Positions 1-9,487 of a stretch of DNA of 64,000 nucleotides are shown piece after piece. Numbering within the stretch: the stretch's first letter is position 1; every line of letters starts with the position of its first letter. The stretch is from NCBI RefSeq assembly GCF_001484605.1, contig NZ_CP013747.1, positions 930,001 through 994,000 on the forward strand. Reading direction: 5' to 3'. A program made the position numbers and the translations under genes. The notes beneath the pieces were generated by a model, which was given only the letters and a program-made list of their open reading frames with translations, was not told the DNA's origin and did not search any database. The stretch is from Pseudarthrobacter sulfonivorans. Lineage in GTDB: Bacteria > Actinomycetota > Actinomycetes > Actinomycetales > Micrococcaceae.

Positions 1-1028
1 ACGAATACCACTTGCGCTCCACCAAACGCGGACAGTACCTGATCGGCCCGGTAACCGCAGAGTTCACGGATCCGTTCGGGTTGTCCCTGCACCGGCGGTC
101 AATTGACGACGGCGACACACTCACCGTGACGCCCGCCGCCGTCGAGCTTCCCGTGACGGGCCTCGCGGGAGCCCGCGGCAACGACGGCATCACAGCAACC
201 CGTACCCGCGCCAACCCCAGCGACGACGACGTCATGACCCGCGAATACCGCCCGGGCGATCCCATGCGCCGGGTGCACTGGGCAGCCACCGCACACCACG
301 GCGCCCTGATGGTGCGTCAGGAGGAGTCCGTCACGACGCCGGAGGCCACCATCATCCTTGACCAACGGTTCGCGGCATTTTCCGGCGGGCACGGCTCCGG
401 TTTCGGGGGCAATGCGGCCGTGGACGGCCACGAGATGATCACCAGCGGCACGTTCGAGTGGGCCGTGGTGGCCGCGATCTCCATCTGCACGCACCTGTCG
501 GAGCGGAACTACGCCCTCCGCCTCCTTGACCCCCGCGGCGAACCCGCGTTCCTCCGCTCCCCGTCCGCACCGGAACCGGAATCGGAAGAGTTCAGCGGAG
601 TGTCCGGGCTCCAGTCGATCGCCGAAAGCCTCGCCGCCATCCAGCTGTCCGGTCCGCACCACGCTGCCCGGGACCACGGTGGCCAGGATGCCGGACCGGC
701 CGTTTTCGACGATCACCTGATGGACAAACTCTCCGCCCACCGGATGCGGGGGCCCCTTATTGCCGTGCTCGGCAGGATCTCTCCGAGCGAGGCCAGAGCC
801 CTCGCTCCGGCGGCGGGTTATGGCGCGAATGCCTTCGCCATCATCGTTTCCGAGAGGCCCGCGGATTCCGAGGACTCTTTGGAGGCCCTCCGCCGGGGCG
901 GCTGGCGGGCAGTGGCGGTGCCAACCTCGGTTCCGGTCCCGGACGCCTGGGCGCACTTCGACCAGGGTGGTGCTGCGCCGGCCACGGCAGCGGCAGACGT
1001 ACGCCGCGGAGCGGGGGTGGGACGGTGA
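1..1028 (+). CDS. DUF58 domain-containing protein (5' partial)
   Basis: The reading frame is open from the window edge, so the start lies upstream and about 341 residues are visible. The sequence contains the DUF58 hallmark REYRPGDPMRRVHWAATA, followed by a von Willebrand-A-like region with the segment TIILDQRF. DUF58 proteins usually sit in MoxR ATPase-DUF58-transglutaminase clusters, thought to act in envelope protein maturation or chaperoning. That matches the next gene, which overlaps this one by 4 bp (GTGA). A MoxR gene would be expected just upstream but is outside the window. The family call is confident; the biochemical role is not established. Confidence 0.85.
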   Translation, partial: EYHLRSTKRGQYLIGPVTAEFTDPFGLSLHRRSIDDGDTLTVTPAAVELPVTGLAGARGNDGITATRTRANPSDDDVMTREYRPGDPMRRVHWAATAHHGALMVRQEESVTTPEATIILDQRFAAFSGGHGSGFGGNAAVDGHEMITSGTFEWAVVAAISICTHLSERNYALRLLDPRGEPAFLRSPSAPEPESEEFSGVSGLQSIAESLAAIQLSGPHHAARDHGGQDAGPAVFDDHLMDKLSAHRMRGPLIAVLGRISPSEARALAPAAGYGANAFAIIVSERPADSEDSLEALRRGGWRAVAVPTSVPVPDAWAHFDQGGAAPATAAADVRRGAGVGR

Positions 1029-3511
1029 CACTGGCACCGGAACGCAACGCGTCCCGCGGGCAGGCAGCCACAGGTGCCCCGGGCCAGGTTCCGGCACGGA
1101 CGCGGGTCGGGGCGTACCCCTGGGCCATGGCCGGCGCCGTCGCCCTGTCCGTGGCCGGCGCCGCGATTTCCCTCAACGGTGTCCTGCGGGGTTGGGCCTG
1201 GTACTTGCCCCTCTTGACCACAGTGGTGGTGGTCTGCCTGACCATCGCCACGCTCCGCGCGCTGCGGGCCCATCCTCTCGTGGTGGCTGCCGGCGGCTTT
1301 GCCTCCCTGATCGCGATTCTCACCCTGACGTTCTTCCGGAGCACGGGCATTGCCGGTTTCATCCCGTCCGGGGCAACCCTGGCTGAAGTGGACAGGTTCG
1401 TCCGCCGGGCGAGCGAGACGGTACTTGCGGAAAGTGCCCCGGTGGCCCCGAACGCCGGAATCGTTATGGTCAGCTGCGCAGCCCTGGGCCTGACAGTCAT
1501 CCTCATCGATGCGCTGGCCGTACCGCTTGGCATGCCGGCGACAACCGGACTGGGCCTGCTGGCCATCCTGGTAGTCCCCGCCACCGTGAAGTCCCAGAGC
1601 GTGGGGGTTTGGGGCTTCACTGCCACGGCGGCCGGGTACCTCCTGATCCTCGCGTGCAGCCAGTGGTTTGCACCGGATTCCCGCACTGCGGCCGACAGCG
1701 GCCGGAATCCCGGCCAGTTCCGGCGGGCCATGCTGACCGGAACCGTGGCACTGGTGGCAACACTGGCAGTGCCGGCGGCCATCCCCGGATTCGACCACGG
1801 CACGTTTCCGCAGGGCTCCCGGCTGAACCCGTGGGGCGCCGGGACCGGCTTGAACCCCATGATTACCTTGGGAAACAGCCTGCGGGCACCGGCCGGAAGC
1901 GGGCGGATCACCTATGCCACCAACGCGGCCGGGCCGCTGTATCTGCGGTCCGTCACTGTTGACAATTTCGACGGCGAATCCTGGGGACCTGATGACCGCG
2001 ACGCAGAGCGCCGCCCCGTGGCCGGACAGTTTGAGACGGGCCACGAGATCGTCGCCGAGGAGCAGCTCCGCCAGGTGACTGCCGTGGATACGGGCATGTT
2101 CACCAGCCCGTACCTGCCGTTGCCGTACGCGCCGGAAACAATCCGCGGGCTCAATGGCGCCTGGACATGGGACCCGGCCACCTTGGCCGTCAAGGGTGCC
2201 AACACCAACACGCGGTCACAGCAATACCTTGTGGTGTCCACGGCGCCGAAGCTCACGGCCACCCTCCTTCAACAGTCGTCGCAGGCCGTGCAGGGAATCC
2301 CTGCCGACTTCACCAGGGTTCCCGGCAACGTCCCGGACATCGTCCGAAGCACGGCTGACACGGTGACAGCTTCGAGTGACACACCCTTCGCCAAGGCCAT
2401 GTCCATCCAGAAATACCTTCGCTCAGGGGAGTTCACCTACTCGCTCCAGTCACCTGTCCAGGGCGGCTACGACGGTAACGGGCTCTCGGTGCTGGCCGAT
2501 TTCCTGACTCAGAAGAGCGGATACTGCATCCATTACTCGTCCGCGATGGCCGTGATGGCCCGGCTGGAAGGTATCCCCAGCCGGATCGCGGTTGGCTACG
2601 CGCCGGGCCGAAGCACTGGTTCCACGGTTTCAGTGGCCGGGCAAGGTGCGCTGCCAGAGTATGAGGTGGACGCCCGGGACGCCCACGCCTGGCCCGAGCT
2701 CTACTTCCAGGGATTGGGGTGGGTGCCCTTCGAACCCACGCCGTCGCGTGGTGTTATACCCGCGTACGCCACGGAAACCAGCACACCCGGCATCCCCGGT
2801 TCGCTGGGTAATAACGAGGACCTCCTTCCCGGCGCAACCGCCCCGACCCCCACACCAAGCGCCACGGCCGTGCCCCTCCCCGGTGCAGGTGGCGGCGCAG
2901 GGGACCTCGGGCAGCTGCTCCTGCCATGGCTGCTGGGGACGGCGGCCGCGCTGGGCCTCGTCCTCCTGGCGGCCTCGCCGCGGCTGGTGAGGATGGGGCG
3001 GCGTGCCCGGCGGCTCCGCACCGAGGGCCGGGCGCGGGAGGACGTGATTCCGCTGGCGTGGGCCGAAATCCGTGATCTCGGAACCGACTACGGACTGCCA
3101 CCGGACGCCAGCGAAACAGCCCGGACGTATTCCGCACGGCTCCGCCATTCATCGCTGCTCGGCGAACATGGAGGCATGGACGACGCCGCGCACCAAGCCA
3201 TCCGCAGCCTCACCTCCGACTTTGAACGCCGGCACTACGGCCCGCCTGTCCAGGACACAGCCGGCCGCGGCAGGACAGGGGCTATTGCCCCACGCATCGC
3301 GGCGGTGCAGCATTCCCTGCGTGCCAACGCCTCGCTCCCTCGACGCCTCCGTGCCGACTGGCTCCCGCCGTCGGTTCTGGGCCGGTGGGCCTGGCTCCTG
3401 GCTGCCCCGTTCAGAGGGCTCAACAGGCTGGCGCGCCGGACGGCAAAAGCCGCCGCACGCTCCTGGTCGAGGGCGCGCGGCGGCTTGTTCCGGCCGCGTG
3501 GTAGCCAATAG
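1025..3511 (+). CDS. TgpA-like membrane protein with transglutaminase core (DUF3488/transglutaminase)
   Basis: An 828-residue protein. Several hydrophobic segments fill roughly residues 35-240. A large extracytoplasmic region follows, then a transglutaminase-like core with the Cys in SGYCIHYSSAM (about residue 501), the His in DARDAHAWPELYF (about 554) and the acidic position in GWVPFEPTPS. A Pro/Thr-rich linker and one more membrane helix (about 640-655) precede a basic cytoplasmic tail. This layout is typical of the actinobacterial DUF3488/transglutaminase family, the partner of DUF58 proteins. The GTG start overlaps the DUF58 stop, so translation is probably coupled. The fold is clear; the substrate is unknown, and peptidoglycan-linked proteins are only a guess. 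Confidence 0.88.
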   Translation: MTLAPERNASRGQAATGAPGQVPARTRVGAYPWAMAGAVALSVAGAAISLNGVLRGWAWYLPLLTTVVVVCLTIATLRALRAHPLVVAAGGFASLIAILTLTFFRSTGIAGFIPSGATLAEVDRFVRRASETVLAESAPVAPNAGIVMVSCAALGLTVILIDALAVPLGMPATTGLGLLAILVVPATVKSQSVGVWGFTATAAGYLLILACSQWFAPDSRTAADSGRNPGQFRRAMLTGTVALVATLAVPAAIPGFDHGTFPQGSRLNPWGAGTGLNPMITLGNSLRAPAGSGRITYATNAAGPLYLRSVTVDNFDGESWGPDDRDAERRPVAGQFETGHEIVAEEQLRQVTAVDTGMFTSPYLPLPYAPETIRGLNGAWTWDPATLAVKGANTNTRSQQYLVVSTAPKLTATLLQQSSQAVQGIPADFTRVPGNVPDIVRSTADTVTASSDTPFAKAMSIQKYLRSGEFTYSLQSPVQGGYDGNGLSVLADFLTQKSGYCIHYSSAMAVMARLEGIPSRIAVGYAPGRSTGSTVSVAGQGALPEYEVDARDAHAWPELYFQGLGWVPFEPTPSRGVIPAYATETSTPGIPGSLGNNEDLLPGATAPTPTPSATAVPLPGAGGGAGDLGQLLLPWLLGTAAALGLVLLAASPRLVRMGRRARRLRTEGRAREDVIPLAWAEIRDLGTDYGLPPDASETARTYSARLRHSSLLGEHGGMDDAAHQAIRSLTSDFERRHYGPPVQDTAGRGRTGAIAPRIAAVQHSLRANASLPRRLRADWLPPSVLGRWAWLLAAPFRGLNRLARRTAKAAARSWSRARGGLFRPRGSQ

Positions 3512-3559
3512 CGGCTCGCCGCGGCGGCTACCTACTGGCGGTGGAGGAAGCGGCTGACC

Positions 3560-3599
3560 GGAGGATAATCCTGTCAGCCGGAGGTCGATCCTTTCAGCC
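3560..3599. repeat. Two tandem 20-bp imperfect repeats
   Basis: Two adjacent 20-bp units (3560-3579 and 3580-3599) share the frame GGAGG-N3-ATCCT-N-TCAGCC and differ at four positions. A partial third unit lies just before them. The second unit overlaps the 3' end of the succinate-semialdehyde dehydrogenase gene, so it may be a slippage duplication of that gene end. Confidence 0.7.
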
Positions 3600-5093
3600 G
3601 GCGTAGGGGTCCGCGATGCCGATGTACTGGGTGTAAAGGTATTCCTCGATGCCTTCGAGGCCGCCTTCGCGTCCCAGCCCGGACTGCTTGACGCCGCCGA
3701 ACGGTGCGGCGGCATTGGAGATGACACCGGCGTTCAGGCCGAGCATGCCGGTCTCGAGCCGTTCGCCCATCCGGATGCCGCGGTTCAGGTCGCGCGTGAA
3801 GACGTACGCCACCAGACCGTACTCGGTGTTGTTGGCCAGGCGAACGGCTTCGTCCTCGGTGCCGAAGGTGATGATCGGGGCGACGGGGCCGAAGATTTCC
3901 TCGGACAGGATCCGCGTGCCTTCGGTGACGCCGGTGAGGATGGTGGGCGGGTAGAAGTAGCCCGGGCCCTCGGCCGGGGCGCCGCCCAGGACAGCCTTGG
4001 CGCCGGAGGCCACGGCATCGGACACCAGCTCATGAACCTTGTCCCGGCTCTTGGCATCGATCAGCGGACCCACTTTGGACTCCGGTTCGGTGCCCCGGGC
4101 GGTGGTCATCTCACCCATTTTCGCGGCGAACTTCTGGGCAAATTCGTCGGCGACGGACTCGTGGACGATGAACCGGTTCGCCGCGGTGCAGGCTTCGCCC
4201 ATGTTCCGCAGCTTCGCCAGCATGGCACCGGCGACGGCGGCGTCCAGGTCCGCGTCCTCGAACACCACAAACGGGGCGTTGCCACCGAGTTCCATGGAGG
4301 TCCGCAGGACGGTCTCGGACGCGTCGGCGAGCAGGCGCCGGCCCACCTCGGTGGAGCCCGTAAACGAGAGTTTGCGCAGGCGCTGGTCCTTGATCAGCGG
4401 GCCGGTGGTGGCCCCTGCCGTGGACGTGGGGATGACGTTCAGGACTCCGGCCGGCAGGCCGGCCTCCTGCATGACTGCGGCGAACAGCTGCGAGGTCAGC
4501 GGCGTGAGGTTGGCCGACTTCAGCACCATGGTGCAGCCGGCTGCGACAGCAGGAGCGATCTTGCGCGTGGCCATGGCCAGCGGGAAGTTCCACGGCGTGA
4601 TCAGCAGGCACGGGCCCACCGGCTTCTTGGTGACCAGCAGGCGGGACTTGCCATCGGGCGAGACCGAGTAGCGGCCGAACGCACGGACAGCTTCCTCGGA
4701 GAACCAGCGCAGGAACTCGGCGCCATAGGCGACCTCGCCGCGGGCCTCGGCCAGCGGCTTGCCCATTTCCATGGTCATCAGCAGCGCGAAGTCCTCGGCA
4801 CGGGCCGTAACCATCTCAAAGGCACGGCGCAGGATTTCGCCACGTTCACGGGCCGGGACCTTCGCCCACGATTCCTGCGCCGCGGCGGCCGCGTCCAAAG
4901 CAGCCTTGCCGTCTTCGGCGCCGGCGTCAGCGATGCTGAGCAGCACCTTGCCCGTGGCGGGGTCCTCGACGTCGAACGTTTTGCCTGACGCCGCCGGGCG
5001 CCATTCGCCGTTGATCAGCAATCCGGTGGGAACAGAGGCCAGCAGTGCGATTTCGCGCTCCGCGGTAACAGCTGGCTGTGCGGTGACAGTCAC
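3594..5093 (-). CDS. gabD: NAD(P)-dependent succinate-semialdehyde dehydrogenase
   Basis: A 499-residue aldehyde dehydrogenase that would oxidise succinate semialdehyde to succinate in GABA or related catabolism. The catalytic set is intact: Asn169 in TPWNFP, Glu268 in MELGGNAPF and Cys302 in GEACTAANRF, with the cofactor-binding motif SFTGSTEVG. Length and sequence fit the GabD/SSADH branch, although substrate assignment within ALDHs is never certain from motifs. The GTG start has a GAGGGAG ribosome-binding site a few bases upstream. No GABA transaminase gene is adjacent. The gene is convergent with the transglutaminase gene. Confidence 0.87.
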   Translation of the reverse strand: MTVTAQPAVTAEREIALLASVPTGLLINGEWRPAASGKTFDVEDPATGKVLLSIADAGAEDGKAALDAAAAAQESWAKVPARERGEILRRAFEMVTARAEDFALLMTMEMGKPLAEARGEVAYGAEFLRWFSEEAVRAFGRYSVSPDGKSRLLVTKKPVGPCLLITPWNFPLAMATRKIAPAVAAGCTMVLKSANLTPLTSQLFAAVMQEAGLPAGVLNVIPTSTAGATTGPLIKDQRLRKLSFTGSTEVGRRLLADASETVLRTSMELGGNAPFVVFEDADLDAAVAGAMLAKLRNMGEACTAANRFIVHESVADEFAQKFAAKMGEMTTARGTEPESKVGPLIDAKSRDKVHELVSDAVASGAKAVLGGAPAEGPGYFYPPTILTGVTEGTRILSEEIFGPVAPIITFGTEDEAVRLANNTEYGLVAYVFTRDLNRGIRMGERLETGMLGLNAGVISNAAAPFGGVKQSGLGREGGLEGIEEYLYTQYIGIADPYAG

Positions 5094-5266
5094 GGTGACT
5101 CCCTCGTCAGTAAGGTTTGGTCCAGCCTTGACGCAGGGCCTGGGCGGCCTGCCGTATTGGCTGATTTACTGTCACACTACTGCCGCGGCCGCCAGAGGGT
5201 CTACGCCTGGACGCACTACTGAAGCGGGATTTCGTTGTGCAGCTGCACAGCTTGCCTTTTGTACGC

Positions 5267-6226
5267 TCAGCGTGCCGCGAGGACCGCCGAGTACAGCTCC
5301 CGCTTGCTGACGCGGACGTCCTCAGCTACGGCGGCCACGGCTTCCTTGAGCCGGATTCCCTGGGCCACCAGCTCGTTGACGGCCGCCACGTGGTCCTCGG
5401 GGGTGCCCGGCGCCTGCTCAGGGGCGCCGCCCAGCACCACGGCAATCTCGCCGCGGACCTCGTTGCCTTCGGCCCACAGCAACAGTTCCCCGACCGTCCC
5501 GCGGATGACTTCCTCGTAGGTCTTGGTCAGTTCCCGGCAGACGGCGATCCGCCGCTCGGCACCGAAACGCTCGCGCAGGGCCCGCAGCATCGACTCCAGT
5601 CGGTGCGGGGCCTCAAAAAACACCATGGTCCGGCGTTCGGCCGAAAGGTCCGCCAACCGCGACGCCCGTTCGCCGGCTTTCCGGGGCAGGAATCCCTCAA
5701 AACAGAAGCGGTCGGTGGGCAGACCGGACAGTGCCAGGGCGGTCAGTACCGCGGACGGGCCCGGGACGGCGGTCACGGTGAGTCCGGCTGCCACAGCGCC
5801 TTCCACCAGCCTGAACCCCGGGTCCGAGACCGAAGGCATGCCGGCGTCTGTGACCATGACCAGGGTTTTGCCGGACCGGACGTGCTCCAGCAGTTCCGCG
5901 GTCTTGGTGGCCTCATTGTGCTCGTGGTAGCTGATGACCCGCCCGGCGACGGTGACTCCGAGGCTCTGGACAAGGCGGTGCAGGCGCCTGGTGTCTTCGG
6001 CGGCCACGATGTCCGCCGTCCCCAGGAGCTCGATCAGGCGGGCCGACGCGTCTCCCGTATTCCCGATGGGCGTTGCCGCCAGTACGATCCGGCCCGGCCC
6101 CGTGGCGACCGGTGCCGCCGCAGCCGGGTCCGCTGCCACGTGAACCGCTGTCTCTGGCTCCTCCCCGGCGGCAACGGAAGGTTCTGCGGGGCGGGAATCG
6201 GCGAAGGTGCTGGGGTTAGGGTCCAC
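5267..6226 (-). CDS. rsmI: 16S rRNA (cytidine(1402)-2'-O)-methyltransferase RsmI
   Basis: A SAM-dependent tetrapyrrole-methylase-fold enzyme that 2'-O-methylates C1402 of 16S rRNA. Diagnostic motifs are LAATPIGNTGD, AAEDTRR, ISYHEHNE, VTDAGMPSVSDPG and VPGPSAVLTALALSG. I place the start at the GTG at 6226 (319 residues). A longer frame would run into the divergent pmt gene. About 45 residues precede the conserved domain and are Ala/Pro-rich, so the true start could be slightly further in. The divergent rsmI/pmt arrangement matches mycobacteria (Rv1003/Rv1002c). Confidence 0.92.
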   Translation of the reverse strand: MDPNPSTFADSRPAEPSVAAGEEPETAVHVAADPAAAAPVATGPGRIVLAATPIGNTGDASARLIELLGTADIVAAEDTRRLHRLVQSLGVTVAGRVISYHEHNEATKTAELLEHVRSGKTLVMVTDAGMPSVSDPGFRLVEGAVAAGLTVTAVPGPSAVLTALALSGLPTDRFCFEGFLPRKAGERASRLADLSAERRTMVFFEAPHRLESMLRALRERFGAERRIAVCRELTKTYEEVIRGTVGELLLWAEGNEVRGEIAVVLGGAPEQAPGTPEDHVAAVNELVAQGIRLKEAVAAVAEDVRVSKRELYSAVLAAR

Positions 6227-6272
6227 TCCCCCAGCGTACTGCTGGCCGGCGGCCCAAGCTGCAAAAGGTAGC

Positions 6273-7955
6273 ATGGGGCTCGTGACGCAGACCTCCATGC
6301 GGCCTGCCGAGGCCGGCCAGACCATCCCGCCGGCACGAGGCCCGTGGATCGCCCGTCCGGCGGAGGCCTTCTCTGCCACAGCCCTCCGCGAGCGCCTGAT
6401 CGGCAGCACCCGCAGCTGGCGGGATTACCCGCCGTCGCTGCGTCTCTGGTTCTGGCTGGTGCCCGCCCTGACCTCCGTGATCGGCGGCGTCCTCCGCTTT
6501 GTCCGGCTGGACACGCCGCACAGCCTGGTCTTCGATGAAACGTATTACGTCAAGGACGCCTACTCCTACGTGGTCAGCGGCTACGAACGGGGCTGGCCGG
6601 ACAAGGCCAACGACTCCTTCAACGCAGGCAACCCGGCCATCCTCCTGGACACTCCCGAGTACGTGGTCCATCCGCCCGTGGGCAAGTGGATGATCGCCGG
6701 CGGCATGTGGCTCTTCGGGGCCGATAATCCGTTCGGCTGGCGGTTCGCGGCCGCACTGACCGGAACCCTGTCCATCCTGCTGCTCACACTGATTGCACTT
6801 AAACTGTTCCGCTCAGTGCCGCTGGCTGCCGCCGCGGGCCTGCTGCTCGCCGTCGACGGCCACCACCTGGTGATGTCGCGGACATCACTCCTGGATATCT
6901 TCCTGATGTTCTGGCTCCTGGCGGCCTTCGGAGCTTTGCTGCTGGACCGCGATGACGGACGACGGCGGCTGGCCGCACGGCTCGGACGGCTCGCGGCCGC
7001 GTCCCGGAACGCTCGGCCCGCAGCCAGCCAACTGCTGGCGGGACCGTGGCTGGGGATCCGCTGGTGGCGTCTCGCCGCGGGCGTGTGCATGGGACTCGCC
7101 ATAGGCACCAAATGGTCGGGCCTGTTTTTCCTCGCCGGCTTCGGCGTGCTGACGGTCCTGTGGGACCTCAATGCACGGCGCGTCGCGGGAATCCGCGGCT
7201 GGGTCAGCGGCGGAATCATCAAGGATGGCCTGCCTGCCTTTGTCAGCATGGTTCCGGTTGCGGCGGTGGTCTACACCGCCACCTGGACGGGCTGGTTCCG
7301 TTCCGAGGGCGCCTACTTCCGGCGGTGGGCCCAGAGCAACCCCTCAGCGGAGTGGGGCTGGCTGCCGGACTCCCTGCGTTCGCTGGCGCACTACCATCTG
7401 GAGGCCTACAAGTTCCATCAGGGCCTGGGCTCCGAACACCCTTACGAGGCAAGCGCCTGGAGCTGGCTGGTGATGGGCCGGCCGACGTCGTTCTTCTACC
7501 AGAAGCCGGAGCAGGGCGTCCCGGGATGCGACGTGCCCAACTGCGCCTCAGCCATTCTCTCGGTGGGGAACCCGATGATCTGGTGGGGAGCGGCCATCTC
7601 GCTGGTGGTCCTGCTGTTCTGGTGGGCCGGGCGCCGGGACTGGCGCGCAGGGGCGATCCTTGCGGGCGTGGGCGCCGGCTACCTGCCGTGGTTCCTGTAC
7701 CCGGAGCGGACCATGTTTTTCTTTTATGCCGTCTCCTTTGAGCCCTTCCTGGTGCTCGCGCTGGTGTATTGCCTGGGCCTCGTCCTGGGCCGGGACACCG
7801 ACCCGCTCTGGCGCCGGCGGTCCGGTGTCTACCTGGTGGCACTCTTCGTCGCCGGGGCAGTCCTGTTGTCCGCATTTTTCTACCCGGTGTGGACGGCGGA
7901 GACCATCCCCTACCAGGAATGGCGCTACCGGATGTGGATGCCGTCCTGGATCTAA
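6273..7955 (+). CDS. pmt: Dolichyl-phosphate-mannose--protein mannosyltransferase (GT39)
   Basis: A 560-residue polytopic membrane protein of the PMT family. It transfers mannose from a polyprenyl-phosphate carrier to Ser/Thr of exported proteins. The signature VFDETYYVKDAYSYV near the first luminal loop carries the catalytic Asp-Glu. Roughly 10-11 hydrophobic segments follow, and the C-terminus has the conserved SWI-type end. The start could be ATG 6273 or GTG 6282; a purine-rich stretch (AAAAGG) lies upstream of both. It diverges from rsmI with only about 46 bp between the starts. The family call is strong. Confidence 0.93.
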   Translation: MGLVTQTSMRPAEAGQTIPPARGPWIARPAEAFSATALRERLIGSTRSWRDYPPSLRLWFWLVPALTSVIGGVLRFVRLDTPHSLVFDETYYVKDAYSYVVSGYERGWPDKANDSFNAGNPAILLDTPEYVVHPPVGKWMIAGGMWLFGADNPFGWRFAAALTGTLSILLLTLIALKLFRSVPLAAAAGLLLAVDGHHLVMSRTSLLDIFLMFWLLAAFGALLLDRDDGRRRLAARLGRLAAASRNARPAASQLLAGPWLGIRWWRLAAGVCMGLAIGTKWSGLFFLAGFGVLTVLWDLNARRVAGIRGWVSGGIIKDGLPAFVSMVPVAAVVYTATWTGWFRSEGAYFRRWAQSNPSAEWGWLPDSLRSLAHYHLEAYKFHQGLGSEHPYEASAWSWLVMGRPTSFFYQKPEQGVPGCDVPNCASAILSVGNPMIWWGAAISLVVLLFWWAGRRDWRAGAILAGVGAGYLPWFLYPERTMFFFYAVSFEPFLVLALVYCLGLVLGRDTDPLWRRRSGVYLVALFVAGAVLLSAFFYPVWTAETIPYQEWRYRMWMPSWI

Positions 7956-8021
7956 GGCAGGATTGCATGAAACCCTGACCAGCCGCGAACTGCGTTGAGG
8001 CAGCGGAACGGAGACGCCCCC

Positions 8022-9467
8022 GTGCGAGAAGCAAGCACAAAACTCCTGGTGGAGCTGGAGCCCGGCAGCAATGTCACGGATCTCCTTCGCCAACGGGAGT
8101 CCGCCAACCCGGCCCACGCCCTCTACGCGCGCAAAGGCCCCAACGGCTGGACCGACGTCCCGGCGCAAAAATTCCTGCACGATGTCTGTGCCCTCGCCAA
8201 AGGACTGATCGCCGGCGGCCTGGAGCCCGGCGACACCGTGGCCGTCATGTCCGCCACCCGCTATGAGTGGGCCCTGGTGGACTTCGCCATCTGGTTTGCC
8301 GGCGGCGTGAGCGTCTCCATCGACGAGACCTCGACCCCCGGCCAGGTGGAGTGGATCCTGCACGACGCCGGCGCGCGACGCGTGTTCGCGCAGGACCGCG
8401 GCAAGGTGTCGCTTATTACAGGCATCCTGGAGTCTTCCACTCTGCTCAAGGACCGGCTGGTCACCGTGGTGAGGATGGATAACGACGGCGAGGCCCCGAA
8501 CCTCGCCAGCCTCTCGGCTGCCGGAATGGGCGTCACGGACGCCGAGCTGGAACGCCACCGCTCCGCCGCGGGCCTGGACGACGTCGCGTCCCTGGCCTAT
8601 ACGTCCGGCACCACCGGACGGCCCAAAGGCTGCCTGATCACCCACGGCAACTTTGCGCTCGTGGCCGTCAACGTCGTCGCCTTTCTCCCGGAGATCCTCA
8701 AGGGGCAGAATGCGCGCACCCTGATGTTCCTGCCGCTGGCCAATGTGCTCGCCCGCGCTGCCCAGGTGGCGTGCCTCCATGCGGGCGCCACCCTGGGACA
8801 CGTCAGCCGTCCTGCTGATCTGCGGGCGGATCTGGGCACGTTCAAACCCACATTCCTCCTGGCGGTGCCCCGGATCTTCGAGAAGGTCCGGGCGGACGCC
8901 GCGCACCAGGCTGCCGGGTCCGGAAAAGCGGGGATCTTCAGGGCTGCGTCAGCCGCCGCCATCCGTTTCTCCACGGCACAGGACACCGTGGCCCGCGGCG
9001 GGGGCAGCGGACCGGGGCTGGCGTTGCGGGCGCGGCACGCCGTCTTTGACCGGCTGGTGTACCCGAAGCTCCGCCAGCTCCTTGGCGGCCGGGTCCGTTA
9101 CGCGGTATCGGCGGCCGGCCCCCTGGCACCTGAGGACGCACACTTCTTCCGCGGCGCCGGGATCCCGGTCCTTGAGGGCTACGGGCTGAGCGAGACAACC
9201 GCCCCATGTACGGCCAACACGCCCGCCCGGACCAGGGTGGGCAGCGTGGGCGTCCCCCTGCCGGGCACCACCATCCGCGTGGCCGAGGACGGCGAAGTGC
9301 TGGTCAAGGGGATCGGCGTGTTCAAGGGTTACCACGCCAACGAAGCGGCCACCGCCGAGGCCTTTGTGGACGGGTTCTTCCGTACCGGGGACCTCGGCGA
9401 GCTCGACCCTCAGGGCTTCCTGACCATCACCGGCCGCAAGAAGCAGCCCGCCAAAATAAACGGCTGA
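8022..9467 (+). CDS. AMP-dependent acyl-CoA synthetase-like protein, C-terminal domain missing
   Basis: A 481-residue member of the adenylate-forming (ANL) superfamily, closest to long-chain fatty-acid CoA ligases of the FadD15 type. Visible motifs are the P-loop-like YTSGTTGRPKG (A3), the GYGLSET region (A5) and FFRTGDLG (A7). The protein stops right after GRKKQPAKING, where the A8 hinge lies. Relatives continue about 100 residues with a lid domain that carries the catalytic A10 lysine. The next gene on the other strand ends 21 bp later, so no frameshifted remainder fits. It may be a remnant, or it may work only as an adenylating or binding domain. GTG start with GGAG 8 nt upstream. Confidence 0.8.
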   Translation: MREASTKLLVELEPGSNVTDLLRQRESANPAHALYARKGPNGWTDVPAQKFLHDVCALAKGLIAGGLEPGDTVAVMSATRYEWALVDFAIWFAGGVSVSIDETSTPGQVEWILHDAGARRVFAQDRGKVSLITGILESSTLLKDRLVTVVRMDNDGEAPNLASLSAAGMGVTDAELERHRSAAGLDDVASLAYTSGTTGRPKGCLITHGNFALVAVNVVAFLPEILKGQNARTLMFLPLANVLARAAQVACLHAGATLGHVSRPADLRADLGTFKPTFLLAVPRIFEKVRADAAHQAAGSGKAGIFRAASAAAIRFSTAQDTVARGGGSGPGLALRARHAVFDRLVYPKLRQLLGGRVRYAVSAAGPLAPEDAHFFRGAGIPVLEGYGLSETTAPCTANTPARTRVGSVGVPLPGTTIRVAEDGEVLVKGIGVFKGYHANEAATAEAFVDGFFRTGDLGELDPQGFLTITGRKKQPAKING

Positions 9468-9487
9468 GCACGTGCAGTTGCTTGGGG

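Noticed and set aside
818..2044. A long reading frame on the minus strand opposite the transglutaminase gene
   Set aside because: It is antisense to two strongly supported genes and has no recognisable domain; long open antisense frames are common in high-GC DNA.
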